From assembly GCA_018265835.1 (NCBI GenBank), contig JABLYK010000008.1, positions 1 to 64,000 on the forward strand: a DNA stretch of 64,000 nt, given 5' to 3'. Below the pieces are notes generated by a model. It did no database searches and was not told where the DNA came from. It saw only the letters and a list, made by a program, of their open reading frames with translations. The DNA is from Oscillospiraceae bacterium (GTDB lineage: Bacteria; Bacillota; Clostridia; Oscillospirales; Oscillospiraceae). A program made the translations under genes and the position numbers. Positions 51,419-59,561 of the stretch are shown here, piece by piece; the first letter of the stretch is position 1, and every line of letters begins with the position of its first letter.

Positions 51419-51736
51419 TGCGTTGTAAACTTCTTTCGCCATACGCAGTGCTGCCCATGCCTTGGGCCAGCCCGCGTAGAAAGCAGCGTGCGTCAAAATC
51501 TCCGCCATCTCCGTGGCCGTAACGCCATGGTTTTTGGCGTTCAAAATGTGGAATTTCAGAGAGCTGTCCAAAATGCCGCTTGCCATCAGCGCCGTTACGG
51601 TCACGATGCTGCGGTCGCGCGCAGAAAGCTCCGCCTCCCGTGACCACACCTCGCCGAAGAGCACATCGTCATTCAGCTCCGCGAACTTGGGTGCGAACAC
51701 ACCCATCTCACCCCTGCCCGCCGTCACCTTTGCCAT
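51416..51736 (-). CDS. Carboxymuconolactone decarboxylase family protein
   Basis: 106 aa, AhpD-like helical fold: LSARDRSIVTVTALMASG, FHILNAKNHGVTATEMAEILTHAAFYAGWPKA. The Cys-x-x-Cys of true AhpD is absent, so it is not a peroxidase of that kind; it may be a small decarboxylase/isomerase or redox protein. Last gene of the cupin/flavodoxin run. Confidence 0.88.
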   Translation of the reverse strand: MAKVTAGRGEMGVFAPKFAELNDDVLFGEVWSREAELSARDRSIVTVTALMASGILDSSLKFHILNAKNHGVTATEMAEILTHAAFYAGWPKAWAALRMAKEVYNA

Positions 51737-51756
51737 TGCTCACCGCTCCTTCGCAC

Positions 51757-52176
51757 TCATTTCAATTTCTGATACGCGGCCTCATCCACCGGCTCGCACC
51801 ACTCGCTGGCCGTATCCTCGCCCGGCACCTCGATCGCCAGATGCTGAAACGCGCTGTCCGGCGCGGCGCCGTGCCAGTGCTTCACATTGGCCGGGATGTT
51901 CACCACGTCGCCGGGGTGCAGCTCGCGCGGTTCCCCGCCCCATTCCTGATAGTAGCTGCGTCCCGCAGTCACCAACAGAATCTGGCCGCCGCCATGGCTT
52001 GCCCGGTGGATGTGCCAGTGGTTGCGGCACCCCGGCTCGAAGGTCACGTTGCCGACGGCCACCTGCTCCAGCGAGAGCATGTTCAAATAGCTTGTGCCGT
52101 CAAAATACTGCGCAAAGCCGGTGTTCTCTCCGCCAACGGGGAACACGCTGGTCTTCATCAGTTCCTTCAGCTCCAT
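51757..52176 (-). CDS. Cupin domain protein
   Basis: 139 aa. The cupin motifs GCRNHWHIHRASHGGGQIL (metal His residues) and PGDVVNIPANVKHWHGA are clear. Small cupins of this type lie beside CMD proteins and flavodoxins in many anaerobes. Function unknown, possibly an oxidoreductase or isomerase of a small aromatic. Confidence 0.88.
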   Translation of the reverse strand: MELKELMKTSVFPVGGENTGFAQYFDGTSYLNMLSLEQVAVGNVTFEPGCRNHWHIHRASHGGGQILLVTAGRSYYQEWGGEPRELHPGDVVNIPANVKHWHGAAPDSAFQHLAIEVPGEDTASEWCEPVDEAAYQKLK

Positions 52177-52188
52177 GTTTGCGCCTCC

Positions 52189-52690
52189 TCAAAGCCACGT
52201 TTCAATGTCTTTCCCGGCGCGGGACACGGCCGCACCGCGGATGGCAAGCCCCCGCTCCACCTTTGCGCCGGGGCAAAAGGCGGCGGATATCCGCCTCGCT
52301 GTGCCCCAGACCGCTGCCCTCGTGCGTGCAGAACGGGCGGATGGTCTTGCCGGTGAAATCAAAGTGTTCCAAAAACGTGCAGACGCACATCGGCATCGTG
52401 CCCCAATAGTTCGGGTATCCCAGATAGATGGTGTCGTATCCGTCCAGACTTTCCGGATACGCCTTCAGCTCCGGGCGCGCGTCCCGGCGCTGTTCGTCCT
52501 GCGCCCGCGCGATGCATTCGTTATAGCTGTGCGGGTAGGCCTGCACCGGCTCCAGCCGGAACAGATCCGCCCCCGTATGGGCCTGAATCTGCTTCGCGGC
52601 CGTCTCCGTATTGCCCACGGGCAGTTCCCGGATCGTGCCGCCGACATAATTTTCTCCCGTGCGGGAAAAATACGCAATCAACTGTGCCAT
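52189..52690 (-). pseudogene. Flavodoxin, one-base frameshift near the 3' end
   Basis: The N-terminal 130 residues are a good flavodoxin: AQLIAYFSRTGENY (FMN phosphate loop), DTIYLGYPNYWGTMP and TFLEHFDFTGKTIRPFCTHEGSGLG. After SEADIRRL the frame turns into a Pro/Arg/Gly-rich tail and stops at 52202. One base less in the four-base A run at 52274-52277 (T on the minus strand) restores the expected end, PGAKVERGLAIRG...TWL, stopping at 52189-52191, just before the cupin ribosome-binding site. It is either a real inactivating mutation of the last helix or a sequencing error in a homopolymer. Start at 52690 (AGGAGG). Confidence 0.8.
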
Positions 52691-52743
52691 CACAATTTCC
52701 TCCTGTTCGGTTTCTTCTGCCCCTTATTTTAGCGCCGCCCAAC

Positions 52744-52772
52744 TTGACAGGGAAGAACCGATTTTGTATCAT
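52744..52772 (+). promoter_or_regulatory. Promoter of the lysR gene with operator-like repeats
   Basis: TTGACA (52744-52749), 17-bp spacer and TATCAT (52767-52772). Over the -10 box lies TTG-N11-CAA (52764-52780), the form of a LysR-type T-N11-A site, and a direct repeat GTATC-ATA-GTATC. The regulator probably controls itself and the divergent flavodoxin genes from here. Confidence 0.6.
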
Positions 52773-52808
52773 AGTATCAACCAAAAGTTATAGCAGGAGG
52801 CCTCCATC

Positions 52809-53702
52809 ATGTTCAACAGTCAGTTGACCGCCTTTGTCTGCGCAGCGGACAGCGGCAGCTTCAGCAAGGCGGCGGAAACGCTCTATATTTCCTCGACCGC
52901 CGTGATGAAGCAGATCAATGCTCTGGAAAAGCATCTGGACCTTACGCTGCTGGAACGCAGCAGCCGCGGCATCTCGCTGACCCCGGCTGGGAACGTCATC
53001 TACAAGTACGCCAAGCGCATGTTCGACGAGTCCGAAACGGCAATCCGCGAAGCGCAGCTGGGCGCGTCCGAAGCGGAGACGACGTTCTGCGTGGGCACGT
53101 CGATTCTGAATCCCTGCAAGCCCTTCATGGATCTGTGGTATCAGATCAACGAACAGTTCCCCGGCTACAAGCTGCACATCGTCCCGTTTGAGGACGATCA
53201 CAAGGGCATTCTCGGCGAGATCGCCGCGCTGGGGACAAAGTTTGATTTCCTGATCGGCGCATGTAACTCCCGGCAGTGGCTCGAACGCTGCAACTTTTTG
53301 CAGCTCGGCACCTACCGGCACTGCGTGGCGGTGCCGCGCGGGCACCGGCTGGCGCAGAAGCCGCTGCTGACCATCGCGGATCTGTACGGCGAAACGCTGA
53401 TGATGGTGCGGCGAGGCGATTCCTCCACCGTGGATCAGGTGCGTGCGGAGGTGGAAAAGCACCCGCAGATTCAAATAGAGGACACACCGCAGTTTTACGA
53501 TATGGAGGTGTTCAATCGCTGCGTGCGGACCCGGCACGTCATGATGACGCTGGACTGCTGGACGGAGGTGCATCCCGAACTGGTCACCATTCCGGTGGAC
53601 TGGCCGTTCACCATTCCCTACGGCATTTTGTATCAGCTTCACCCCAGCGAGGATATCCTGCAATTTCTGGAGCTGGTCAAAAACACGCGCCCCAAGCTCT
53701 GA
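52809..53702 (+). CDS. LysR family transcriptional regulator
   Basis: 297 aa. N-terminal winged helix (FVCAADSGSFSKAAETLYISSTAVMKQINALEKHLDLTLLERS) and a periplasmic-binding-type effector domain (about 90-297). The gene is divergent from the flavodoxin/cupin/CMD run, the usual arrangement of a LysR gene and its targets. The effector is unknown. Confidence 0.92.
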   Translation: MFNSQLTAFVCAADSGSFSKAAETLYISSTAVMKQINALEKHLDLTLLERSSRGISLTPAGNVIYKYAKRMFDESETAIREAQLGASEAETTFCVGTSILNPCKPFMDLWYQINEQFPGYKLHIVPFEDDHKGILGEIAALGTKFDFLIGACNSRQWLERCNFLQLGTYRHCVAVPRGHRLAQKPLLTIADLYGETLMMVRRGDSSTVDQVRAEVEKHPQIQIEDTPQFYDMEVFNRCVRTRHVMMTLDCWTEVHPELVTIPVDWPFTIPYGILYQLHPSEDILQFLELVKNTRPKL

Positions 53703-53706
53703 CAAA

Positions 53707-53743
53707 ACGCGCCCGCGTTTCGCATCGAAACGCGGGCGCGTTC
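53707..53743. terminator. Bidirectional terminator between lysR and the YjbR gene
   Basis: AACGCGCCCGCGTTTCG - cat - CGAAACGCGGGCGCGTT, a perfect 17-bp stem between convergent genes. Confidence 0.8.
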
Positions 53744-53746
53744 TGT

Positions 53747-54133
53747 TTATGATTCCATGATTTCGCGTTGGAGCTTCTTCGTCAGCTTCTGAAACACAAG
53801 CTGGTAGGAGCGGTCGCACAAATTCCGCAGCACGTCGTCCGGCACCGCGCCGTCCAGAAAGATGGAGTTCCAGTTGCGCTTATCCGTATAAAAGCCGGGG
53901 ATAACATCCGGGTATTCTGCCCGGAACAGCTCCGCCAGCATCGGCTCGCACTTGAGCGTCAGCAGCTCCCGGCAGTCGTAGCCCTTGTGCTCCGGCCCCG
54001 GCTGGCAGGTGGCCGCAAACAGTTTGCCGCCCACCTGATACCGCCACCAGCCCCATTCAGGCTTGTAGTCCTTCACTGCGCCCGGCTTTGCGAGCAGGTA
54101 CGCATCCAGCCATTCGTATCGGTTCATCTTCAT
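53747..54133 (-). CDS. MmcQ/YjbR family protein
   Basis: 128 aa. Pattern typical of YjbR: LAKPGAVKDYKPEWGWWRYQVGGKLFA near the N-terminus, LTLKCEP, and PGFYTDKRNWNSIFLDGAVPDDVLRNLCDRSYQLV. These small proteins have a CyaY-like fold and were suggested to bind DNA; the role is unknown. ATG 54127 is an alternative start with better spacing. Confidence 0.88.
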   Translation of the reverse strand: MKMNRYEWLDAYLLAKPGAVKDYKPEWGWWRYQVGGKLFAATCQPGPEHKGYDCRELLTLKCEPMLAELFRAEYPDVIPGFYTDKRNWNSIFLDGAVPDDVLRNLCDRSYQLVFQKLTKKLQREIMES

Positions 54134-54280
54134 TCCCCCAGACTGCCTTTGCAGCGCGCTTCCCTGTCATGGTAGCATACAACCGTCCGGCTGTCCACAG
54201 AAAAGCGAGATTTCTGAGAAGCAGCCGCTCCGGCGGAGTTCGAGCCTCAGGGCTGAAACCTCCAGAGCGTTCAAAAAGAA

Positions 54281-54312
54281 AAAGTCCTGAAATCGAAAGA
54301 TTTCAGGACTTT

Positions 54313-54313
<1 letters not shown>
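54281..54313 (-). terminator. Terminator of tRNA-Ala
   Basis: AAAGTCCTGAAATC - gaaa - GATTTCAGGACTTT, a perfect stem touching the tRNA 3' end, with a T run on the minus strand. The rest of 54134-54280 shows no gene. Confidence 0.85.
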
Positions 54314-54388
<75 letters not shown>

Positions 54389-54401
54389 ACGGGCAAGGGT
54401 T

Positions 54402-54430
54402 ATCATAACAGACTTCAGAGAAAATGTCAA
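54402..54430 (-). promoter_or_regulatory. Promoter of tRNA-Ala
   Basis: On the minus strand a perfect TTGACA (54425-54430), 17-bp spacer and TATGAT (54402-54407), ending 14 bases before the tRNA. Confidence 0.85.
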
Positions 54431-54462
54431 TATCCCAAGCTCGAAGTTTTTCGGAAAATTGT

Positions 54463-54491
54463 ACTGCCCCGCGCTCACAGCGCAGGGCAGT
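54463..54491 (-). terminator. Terminator after the HD-domain gene
   Basis: ACTGCCC(T)GCGCT ... AGCGC(G)GGGCAGT with one mismatch, followed on the minus strand by ACAATTTT. Confidence 0.6.
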
Positions 54492-54495
54492 CTGC

Positions 54496-55068
54496 TCACA
54501 GGGTTTGAAGGCGCTCCTGCACCTCGGCCTCGCTGGCCTGCATGGCGCGCAGCGTCTTGTCGATCAGCTCGGTCAGCTCCCAACCGAGCATGTCCGCCCC
54601 GCGCTGAATCACATCGCGCGAGCAGCCTGCGGCAAACGCCGGGCTCTTAAACTTTTTCTTCACGGACTTGACTTCCATGTCGCTCACGCTCTTGGACGGA
54701 CGCACCAGCGCGCAGGCGCCGATCAGGCCCGTCAGCTCGTCGGCAGCGTAGAGCACCTTTTCCATCTGGTGCACCGGCTCGATGTCCACCGTCAGCCCAT
54801 AGCCGTGGCTGCACGTGGCATGGATGATCTCCTCCTCCACCCCGGCATCCCGCATCAGCTCCTGCTGCTTGATGCAGTGCTGCTCCGGGTACTGCTCAAA
54901 GTCCAGATCGTGCAGCAGGCCAACGATGGCCCACTTGTCGGCCTCGTCGCCGTAGCCGAGCTCGTTCGCATACCAGCGCATCACAGCCTCGACTGTCAGC
55001 GCGTGCTGGAGGTGGAAATGATCCTTGTTATACTGGGTGAGAAGCGCCCAGGCATTTTCTCTTGTCAT
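54496..55068 (-). CDS. HD domain hydrolase
   Basis: 190 aa. The HD metal motif is present: H at about 22 in HLQHALTVEAVM, LLHDLDFEQYPEQHC (the His-Asp pair) and a later ADELTGLI with the fourth Asp. Such small HD proteins act as phosphohydrolases on nucleotides or related substrates. The start at 55068 has an AGGAAA site. It follows the SGNH hydrolase gene by 26 bases. Confidence 0.88.
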   Translation of the reverse strand: MTRENAWALLTQYNKDHFHLQHALTVEAVMRWYANELGYGDEADKWAIVGLLHDLDFEQYPEQHCIKQQELMRDAGVEEEIIHATCSHGYGLTVDIEPVHQMEKVLYAADELTGLIGACALVRPSKSVSDMEVKSVKKKFKSPAFAAGCSRDVIQRGADMLGWELTELIDKTLRAMQASEAEVQERLQTL

Positions 55069-55094
55069 TTTGGATTTCCTCTTTTCTGTTTGCT

Positions 55095-55718
55095 TCACGA
55101 TTTCACATCGCGCAAAATCAATTCCGCAATCGCCTTCGCCAGTGCGGCATGACCCTGCCCGTCCAGATGCTCCCCGTCCTCATCGCTGAAGCGGGTGACC
55201 GTCCCGGCGTCGAGATATCTACAGCCATACGCCTCCGCAATCATGCGGTGCTGTTCGGCCAGCTTCTCCGACACCGTGACCGACAGGGCATCGAAATCCG
55301 GGTCGCGCTCCGTCACCGGCGCGTGGATCGGCGGCGGCGTCACAATCACCAGCTTCGTATACATCGGCAGCATTCCAATCGTCAGCTGCACCAGCTGCTC
55401 CAGCCCCGCAGCGGCCTCCCCGGCAGAGCGGGTCTTCTCCGCCTTGCAGTCGTTCGTGCCCAGCATCAGCACAATATAATCCAGCGGGCTGTGGCTTTCG
55501 ATGGCGACGGGCAAAAACTCCATGGCCGAGCGGCCGTAGCGATTGGCGTCCGGAAACGCGGTAGTGCGGCCGATGAGGCCGTCCTCCGCCACGTAAAAAT
55601 CGTCGCCAAGCAGCGCCTGCAACGCACCCGGCCAGCGGACATCGCGCGGATAGCGGCTCTTCCAGTCCGGCGTATAACCGTAGGTATTCGAGTCGCCGTA
55701 GCAAAGAATGTTCACCAT
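55095..55718 (-). CDS. SGNH/GDSL-family esterase
   Basis: 207 aa. Block I GDSNTYG (catalytic Ser10), block III GTND and block V with DGEHLDGQGH (Asp, His) are all present, so it should be an active ester hydrolase (arylesterase/TAP type). No signal peptide. Substrate unknown. Between sufB and the HD gene, probably one transcript. Confidence 0.9.
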   Translation of the reverse strand: MVNILCYGDSNTYGYTPDWKSRYPRDVRWPGALQALLGDDFYVAEDGLIGRTTAFPDANRYGRSAMEFLPVAIESHSPLDYIVLMLGTNDCKAEKTRSAGEAAAGLEQLVQLTIGMLPMYTKLVIVTPPPIHAPVTERDPDFDALSVTVSEKLAEQHRMIAEAYGCRYLDAGTVTRFSDEDGEHLDGQGHAALAKAIAELILRDVKS

Positions 55719-55728
55719 AGCGCGCTCC

Positions 55729-56646
55729 TTATTTCAGGAAGCCGTTGACGATCTGCTCTTCCGCTTCCTTCTCGGTGAGTCCAAGCGTCATGAGCTTGAT
55801 GAGCTGGTCGCCGGCGATCTTGCCGATGGCCGCCTCGTGGATGAGGCTTGCCTCGACACTGTTGGCGGTGATCTCCGGGCGCGCACCGACGCTGGCATTG
55901 TCCATGATGATGGCGTCGCACTCAGAATGCCCGGCGCACTTGTTGTTGCCGCGGATGTTCGAGTTGAACATCTGCTTGGAGTCCTCCTTCGCCACACTGC
56001 GGGAAATGACGTTCGCGCTGGAATCCACACCGTTGAGATCCACAGTGAAGTTCGTCTCCGCGTACTGCGTGCCGTGCGTCATGATCTTCTCTTTCACAAC
56101 GAGCGTGGCGCCGTCGGCCAGCGTCGCGGTGGTGTTGCGGATGGTGGAGTCGATGCCCTTGATCTGGGTGGTTTCCATCTCCATATAGCTGCCCTCGCCC
56201 AGCTCGACGATCGTCGTCGGGTTCATGACGTTCGTGCCGCGGCCGTCGCCCTCGCCGTAGTGCTTTTCGATGTACTTGACCTTGGAATTCTTGCCCACAA
56301 AAAAGCTGTGGATGCCGTCGTGCCGGGACTCCTGCGTGCCGCAGTTGTTGATGCCGCAGCCCGCAACGATGGTCACGTCGCAGTCGTCGCCGATGAAGAA
56401 ATCGTTATACACAAGATCCTTCAGGCCGCTCTTCTCGATGATGACCGGAATGTGCATACTCTCGTTTTTCGTGCCCGGCTTGATGATGATGTCGATGCCC
56501 GGCTTGTCCGTCTTGGTGACAATGTCGATGTTCGCAGTGGTGTTGCGTCCGGCAAGCTCACCATCCGAGCGGATGTTATACGCGCCCTCCGGCACATCGT
56601 GCAGATCGGCAACCTCTCGAAGCAGTCTCTTTTGAATGCTGTCCAT
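55729..56646 (-). CDS. sufB: SufB/SufD-like scaffold of a minimal Fe-S assembly system
   Basis: 305 aa, much shorter than classical SufB (about 470) or SufD (about 420). The beta-helix core is clear: GEGSYMEMETTQIKGIDST, then GNNKCAGHSECDAIIMD with the Cys/His/Glu residues used for cluster assembly, and HEAAIGKIAGDQLIKLMTLGLTEKEAEEQIVNGFL at the end. It lies 14 bases after the sufC ATPase gene. No sufS, sufU or sufD follows. This is the two-gene SufBC (SMS) form known from anaerobes and archaea. Confidence 0.9.
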   Translation of the reverse strand: MDSIQKRLLREVADLHDVPEGAYNIRSDGELAGRNTTANIDIVTKTDKPGIDIIIKPGTKNESMHIPVIIEKSGLKDLVYNDFFIGDDCDVTIVAGCGINNCGTQESRHDGIHSFFVGKNSKVKYIEKHYGEGDGRGTNVMNPTTIVELGEGSYMEMETTQIKGIDSTIRNTTATLADGATLVVKEKIMTHGTQYAETNFTVDLNGVDSSANVISRSVAKEDSKQMFNSNIRGNNKCAGHSECDAIIMDNASVGARPEITANSVEASLIHEAAIGKIAGDQLIKLMTLGLTEKEAEEQIVNGFLK

Positions 56647-56660
56647 ATGTCCGTACCTCC

Positions 56661-57383
56661 TCAGACTTTGTCAACCAGGCGGCTGCACACGCCGGAGGCG
56701 TCCATCAGCGCCGGCATGATCTCGTCCTTGGTTCCGACGGCCTTGATCTCGCCCGCAGCAAGCACGACGATTTTGTCTGCCGTCTCCAAAATGCGTTCCT
56801 GATGGGAAATGATCAGGATATTTCCCCGGATACTTTCGTGCATCTGTTCAAAGACCTTGATGAGATTGTTAAAGCTCCACAGGTCAATGCCGGCCTCCGG
56901 CTCGTCGAAGATGGACATCTTCGTGCCGCGCGCCAGCATGGTGGCAATCTCAATGCGCTTGAGTTCGCCGCCGGAGAGACTTGCGTTGACCTCGCGGCCG
57001 ACGTACTCTCTGGCACAAAGGCCAACTTCGGACAGATAGCCGCACGCCTCGTTCACCGTCAGCCGCTTGCCGGAGGCAAGGCTGATCAGATCGAACACCG
57101 TGATGCCCTTAAAGCGCACCGGCTGCTGGAACGCAAAGCTGATCCCCTTGTTGGCGCGCTCGGTAATGGAGAGACTCGTAATATCCTCTCCGTCCAGCAA
57201 AATGCTGCCGCTGGTGGGCTGAATGATACCGGCGATGACCTTGGCAAGCGTGGATTTTCCGCTGCCGTTCGGGCCGGTGATGACGACAAAGCGGTCGTCA
57301 ATCGTGAGGCTGATGTCCTTGAGAATCTGGCGGACGCCTTCGTCCGTCTCTGCTTCGAACGAGATGTGTTTCAGTTCAAGCAT
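56661..57383 (-). CDS. sufC: SufC, Fe-S assembly ATPase
   Basis: 240 aa ABC-type ATPase. Walker A GPNGSGKST, signature LSGGELKRIEIA, Walker B IFDEPEAGIDLWSF (the Suf-type D-loop) and the H-loop IISHQERIL. The KR(I)E after the signature is typical of SufC. Partner of SufB, which follows. Gene order sufC-sufB. Confidence 0.94.
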   Translation of the reverse strand: MLELKHISFEAETDEGVRQILKDISLTIDDRFVVITGPNGSGKSTLAKVIAGIIQPTSGSILLDGEDITSLSITERANKGISFAFQQPVRFKGITVFDLISLASGKRLTVNEACGYLSEVGLCAREYVGREVNASLSGGELKRIEIATMLARGTKMSIFDEPEAGIDLWSFNNLIKVFEQMHESIRGNILIISHQERILETADKIVVLAAGEIKAVGTKDEIMPALMDASGVCSRLVDKV

Positions 57384-57457
57384 TGGTTGTTTCCCTTCCT
57401 CTCAGAAAATCCTGTCCCCAAACGCGATGGGACAGGTTTTGAAATTCTTGATCTATA

Positions 57458-57607
57458 GAAAGCCGTTTGACAAGTCTTTAAAAGCCCTCGTCTGAAAGCG
57501 CCGTTCGACAAGCCTTTTAAAGCCCTCGTCTGAAAGCGCCGTTTGACAAGCCTTTTAAAGCCCTCGTCTGAAGGAGCCGTTTGAAAAGCCTTTAAAAATC
57601 TTCGTCC
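57458..57607. repeat. Tandem 38-bp repeat at the 3' end of plsY
   Basis: Four head-to-tail units: 57458-57493 (36 bp, two bases shorter), 57494-57531, 57532-57569 (two full 38-bp units differing by one base) and 57570-57607 (divergent). The unit starts gaaagcgccgtttgacaag. The last unit includes the plsY stop codon and its last codons, so the array seems to have grown from the gene end by duplication. It fills most of the gap between plsY and sufC. No spacers, so it is not a CRISPR array. Confidence 0.9.
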
Positions 57608-58233
57608 TCAAACTTGTTGGACAAATCTTTTTTGAATTCCAGTTTGGATTCCGTCTTTGTCAGCAGACGCCGGATGTTGCTGCGGTGCTTGATGACGAGC
57701 AGCAACGTGCAGAACAGGCACAGCCAGCCGCACAGGCCGCCGCGTTCCGCCCAGACTCCCAGCGGCGCGACGAGCGCTGCGCAGATGCTGCCGAGCGACA
57801 CATACCGCGTGAACGCCACAACGACCGCAAAGATGACCAGCGCCAGCACACCGACGCGAAAATCCACGCACAGCAGCGTCACCGCCGCGCAGACCACGCC
57901 TTTGCCGCCGCGAAAGCCATAAAACGCGGGATAAATATGCCCCAGCATGAGACAGAAGCCCGCAAACAGCTTCCCGACCGCGGGATACTCCACGATGCCC
58001 ATGACCGCGCCGCCGATCAGCACCGCGATCAGCGACTTGACCACATCCGTGCCCAGCACGATGAGCAGGCCGGGCGTGCCGAACGTGCGGTAGAAATTCG
58101 TAAGCCCCGCGTTGCCGCTGCCGTAATCGCGCACATCGCGGTGAAACACGTACTTGGAGGCGATAACCGCCCCGTTGAGACTGCCCAGCAGATAGGAGAC
58201 GACCGCAATCGCGGCAAGCATTGCAGGGATCAT
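57592..58233 (-). CDS. plsY: Acyl-phosphate:glycerol-3-phosphate acyltransferase PlsY
   Basis: 213 aa membrane protein, about five transmembrane segments. It starts phospholipid synthesis by moving the acyl chain from acyl-phosphate to glycerol-3-phosphate. Motifs: YLLGSLNGA, DYGSGNAGLTN (P-loop-like), GHIYPAFYGFRGGKGV. The ATG at 58233 overlaps the der stop by 4 bases. Its acidic tail ends within the tandem repeat. plsX is not present. Confidence 0.94.
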   Translation of the reverse strand: MIPAMLAAIAVVSYLLGSLNGAVIASKYVFHRDVRDYGSGNAGLTNFYRTFGTPGLLIVLGTDVVKSLIAVLIGGAVMGIVEYPAVGKLFAGFCLMLGHIYPAFYGFRGGKGVVCAAVTLLCVDFRVGVLALVIFAVVVAFTRYVSLGSICAALVAPLGVWAERGGLCGWLCLFCTLLLVIKHRSNIRRLLTKTESKLEFKKDLSNKFEDEDF

Positions 58234-59555
58234 TCCTGCTCTCCCTTCTGCCGGATCACCATGCGGATCGGCGTGCCCTCCAGCCCGAACACGGCGCGGA
58301 TCTGGTTTTCCAGATAGCGCTGGTACGAGAAGTGAAACAGCTCCCGGCTGTTGCAGAACACGACGAAGCACGGCGGCTTCACTCCGGTTTGCGTCATATA
58401 ATAGATCTTCAAACGGCGGCCCTTGTCCGTGGGCGGCTGCACGCGCGCCTGCGCGTCGGCCAAAACATTGTTGAGCATCCCGGTGGTGATGCGCATGGCG
58501 CTCTGGTCGTTCACATAGTTAATCAGCTCAAACAGCCGCTCGGTGCGCTGCCCGGTGAGCGCAGAGATGAATAGCACCGGCGCGTAGGACATGAAGCTTA
58601 GGTCGCGCAGCACGTCCTTGCGCATTTTCTCCATGGTGCCGGTCTCCTTCTCGACCAGATCCCACTTGTTCACCACGATGATGGAGGCCTTCCCCGCCTC
58701 GTGGGCAAGTCCGGCAATCTTCGTATCCTGCTCGGTGACGCCCTCGCGCGCGTCGATCATGATGAGGCACACATCCGCGCGCTCGATGGCGAGCTTCGCG
58801 CGCATGACGGAGAATTTCTCCACGCGGTCGTCCACGCGGGACTTGCGGCGGATGCCGGCGGTGTCCACAAAGACGTACTTGCCGTATTGGTTTTCAAAGC
58901 GGGTGTCCACCGCGTCGCGCGTTGTGCCCGCGACGTTGCTGACGATCACGCGCTTTTCGCCCAGAACCAGATTCACGAGCGAGGATTTGCCGACATTCGG
59001 CTTGCCGATGACGGCGACACGGATGCGGTCCGGTTCATCGTCGTCCGCGTCCTCCGGCGGGAAATGCTCCAGACACGCGTCGAGCAGATCGCCCGTGCCG
59101 TGGCCGTGCACGGCGGAGACGGCGATCGGGTCGCCGAGGCCGAGGCTGTAAAACTCATAAATGCCGGGATCCACCGCGCCGGTGGAATCCATCTTGTTCA
59201 CGGCCAGTACGACCGGCTTTTTCGAGCGCAGCAGCATATTCGCCACCTCCTGATCGGCGGCGGTGACGCCGGTGCCGATCTCGGTGACGAGGACGATCAC
59301 GTCCGCCGCGTCGATGGCAAGCAACGCCTGCTCGCGCATAAACAGCAGAATTTCATTGTCAGTGCTCGGCTCGATGCCGCCGGTATCGACGATGTCGAAC
59401 GTCCGCCCGCACCACTCGCACTCGGCATACAGCCGGTCGCGCGTGACGCCGGGGGTGTCCTCCACGATCGACAGACGCTGGCCGCAGAGCTTATTGAACA
59501 GCATGGACTTGCCGACGTTCGGCCTGCCCACGATGGCAACCAGAGGTCTTGACAT
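58230..59555 (-). CDS. der: GTPase Der (EngA)
   Basis: 441 aa with two G domains in tandem and a C-terminal KH-like domain. First: GRPNVGKSM, DTGG, NKMD. Second: GKPNVGKSS, DTAG, NKWD. Der is essential for 50S subunit assembly. It is followed by plsY, a common order in Firmicutes. Confidence 0.97.
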   Translation of the reverse strand: MSRPLVAIVGRPNVGKSMLFNKLCGQRLSIVEDTPGVTRDRLYAECEWCGRTFDIVDTGGIEPSTDNEILLFMREQALLAIDAADVIVLVTEIGTGVTAADQEVANMLLRSKKPVVLAVNKMDSTGAVDPGIYEFYSLGLGDPIAVSAVHGHGTGDLLDACLEHFPPEDADDDEPDRIRVAVIGKPNVGKSSLVNLVLGEKRVIVSNVAGTTRDAVDTRFENQYGKYVFVDTAGIRRKSRVDDRVEKFSVMRAKLAIERADVCLIMIDAREGVTEQDTKIAGLAHEAGKASIIVVNKWDLVEKETGTMEKMRKDVLRDLSFMSYAPVLFISALTGQRTERLFELINYVNDQSAMRITTGMLNNVLADAQARVQPPTDKGRRLKIYYMTQTGVKPPCFVVFCNSRELFHFSYQRYLENQIRAVFGLEGTPIRMVIRQKGEQE

Positions 59556-59561
59556 GGTTGA

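Noticed and set aside
57458..57607. CRISPR array at the plsY repeat
   Set aside because: Units are joined head to tail with no unique spacers and no cas genes are near.
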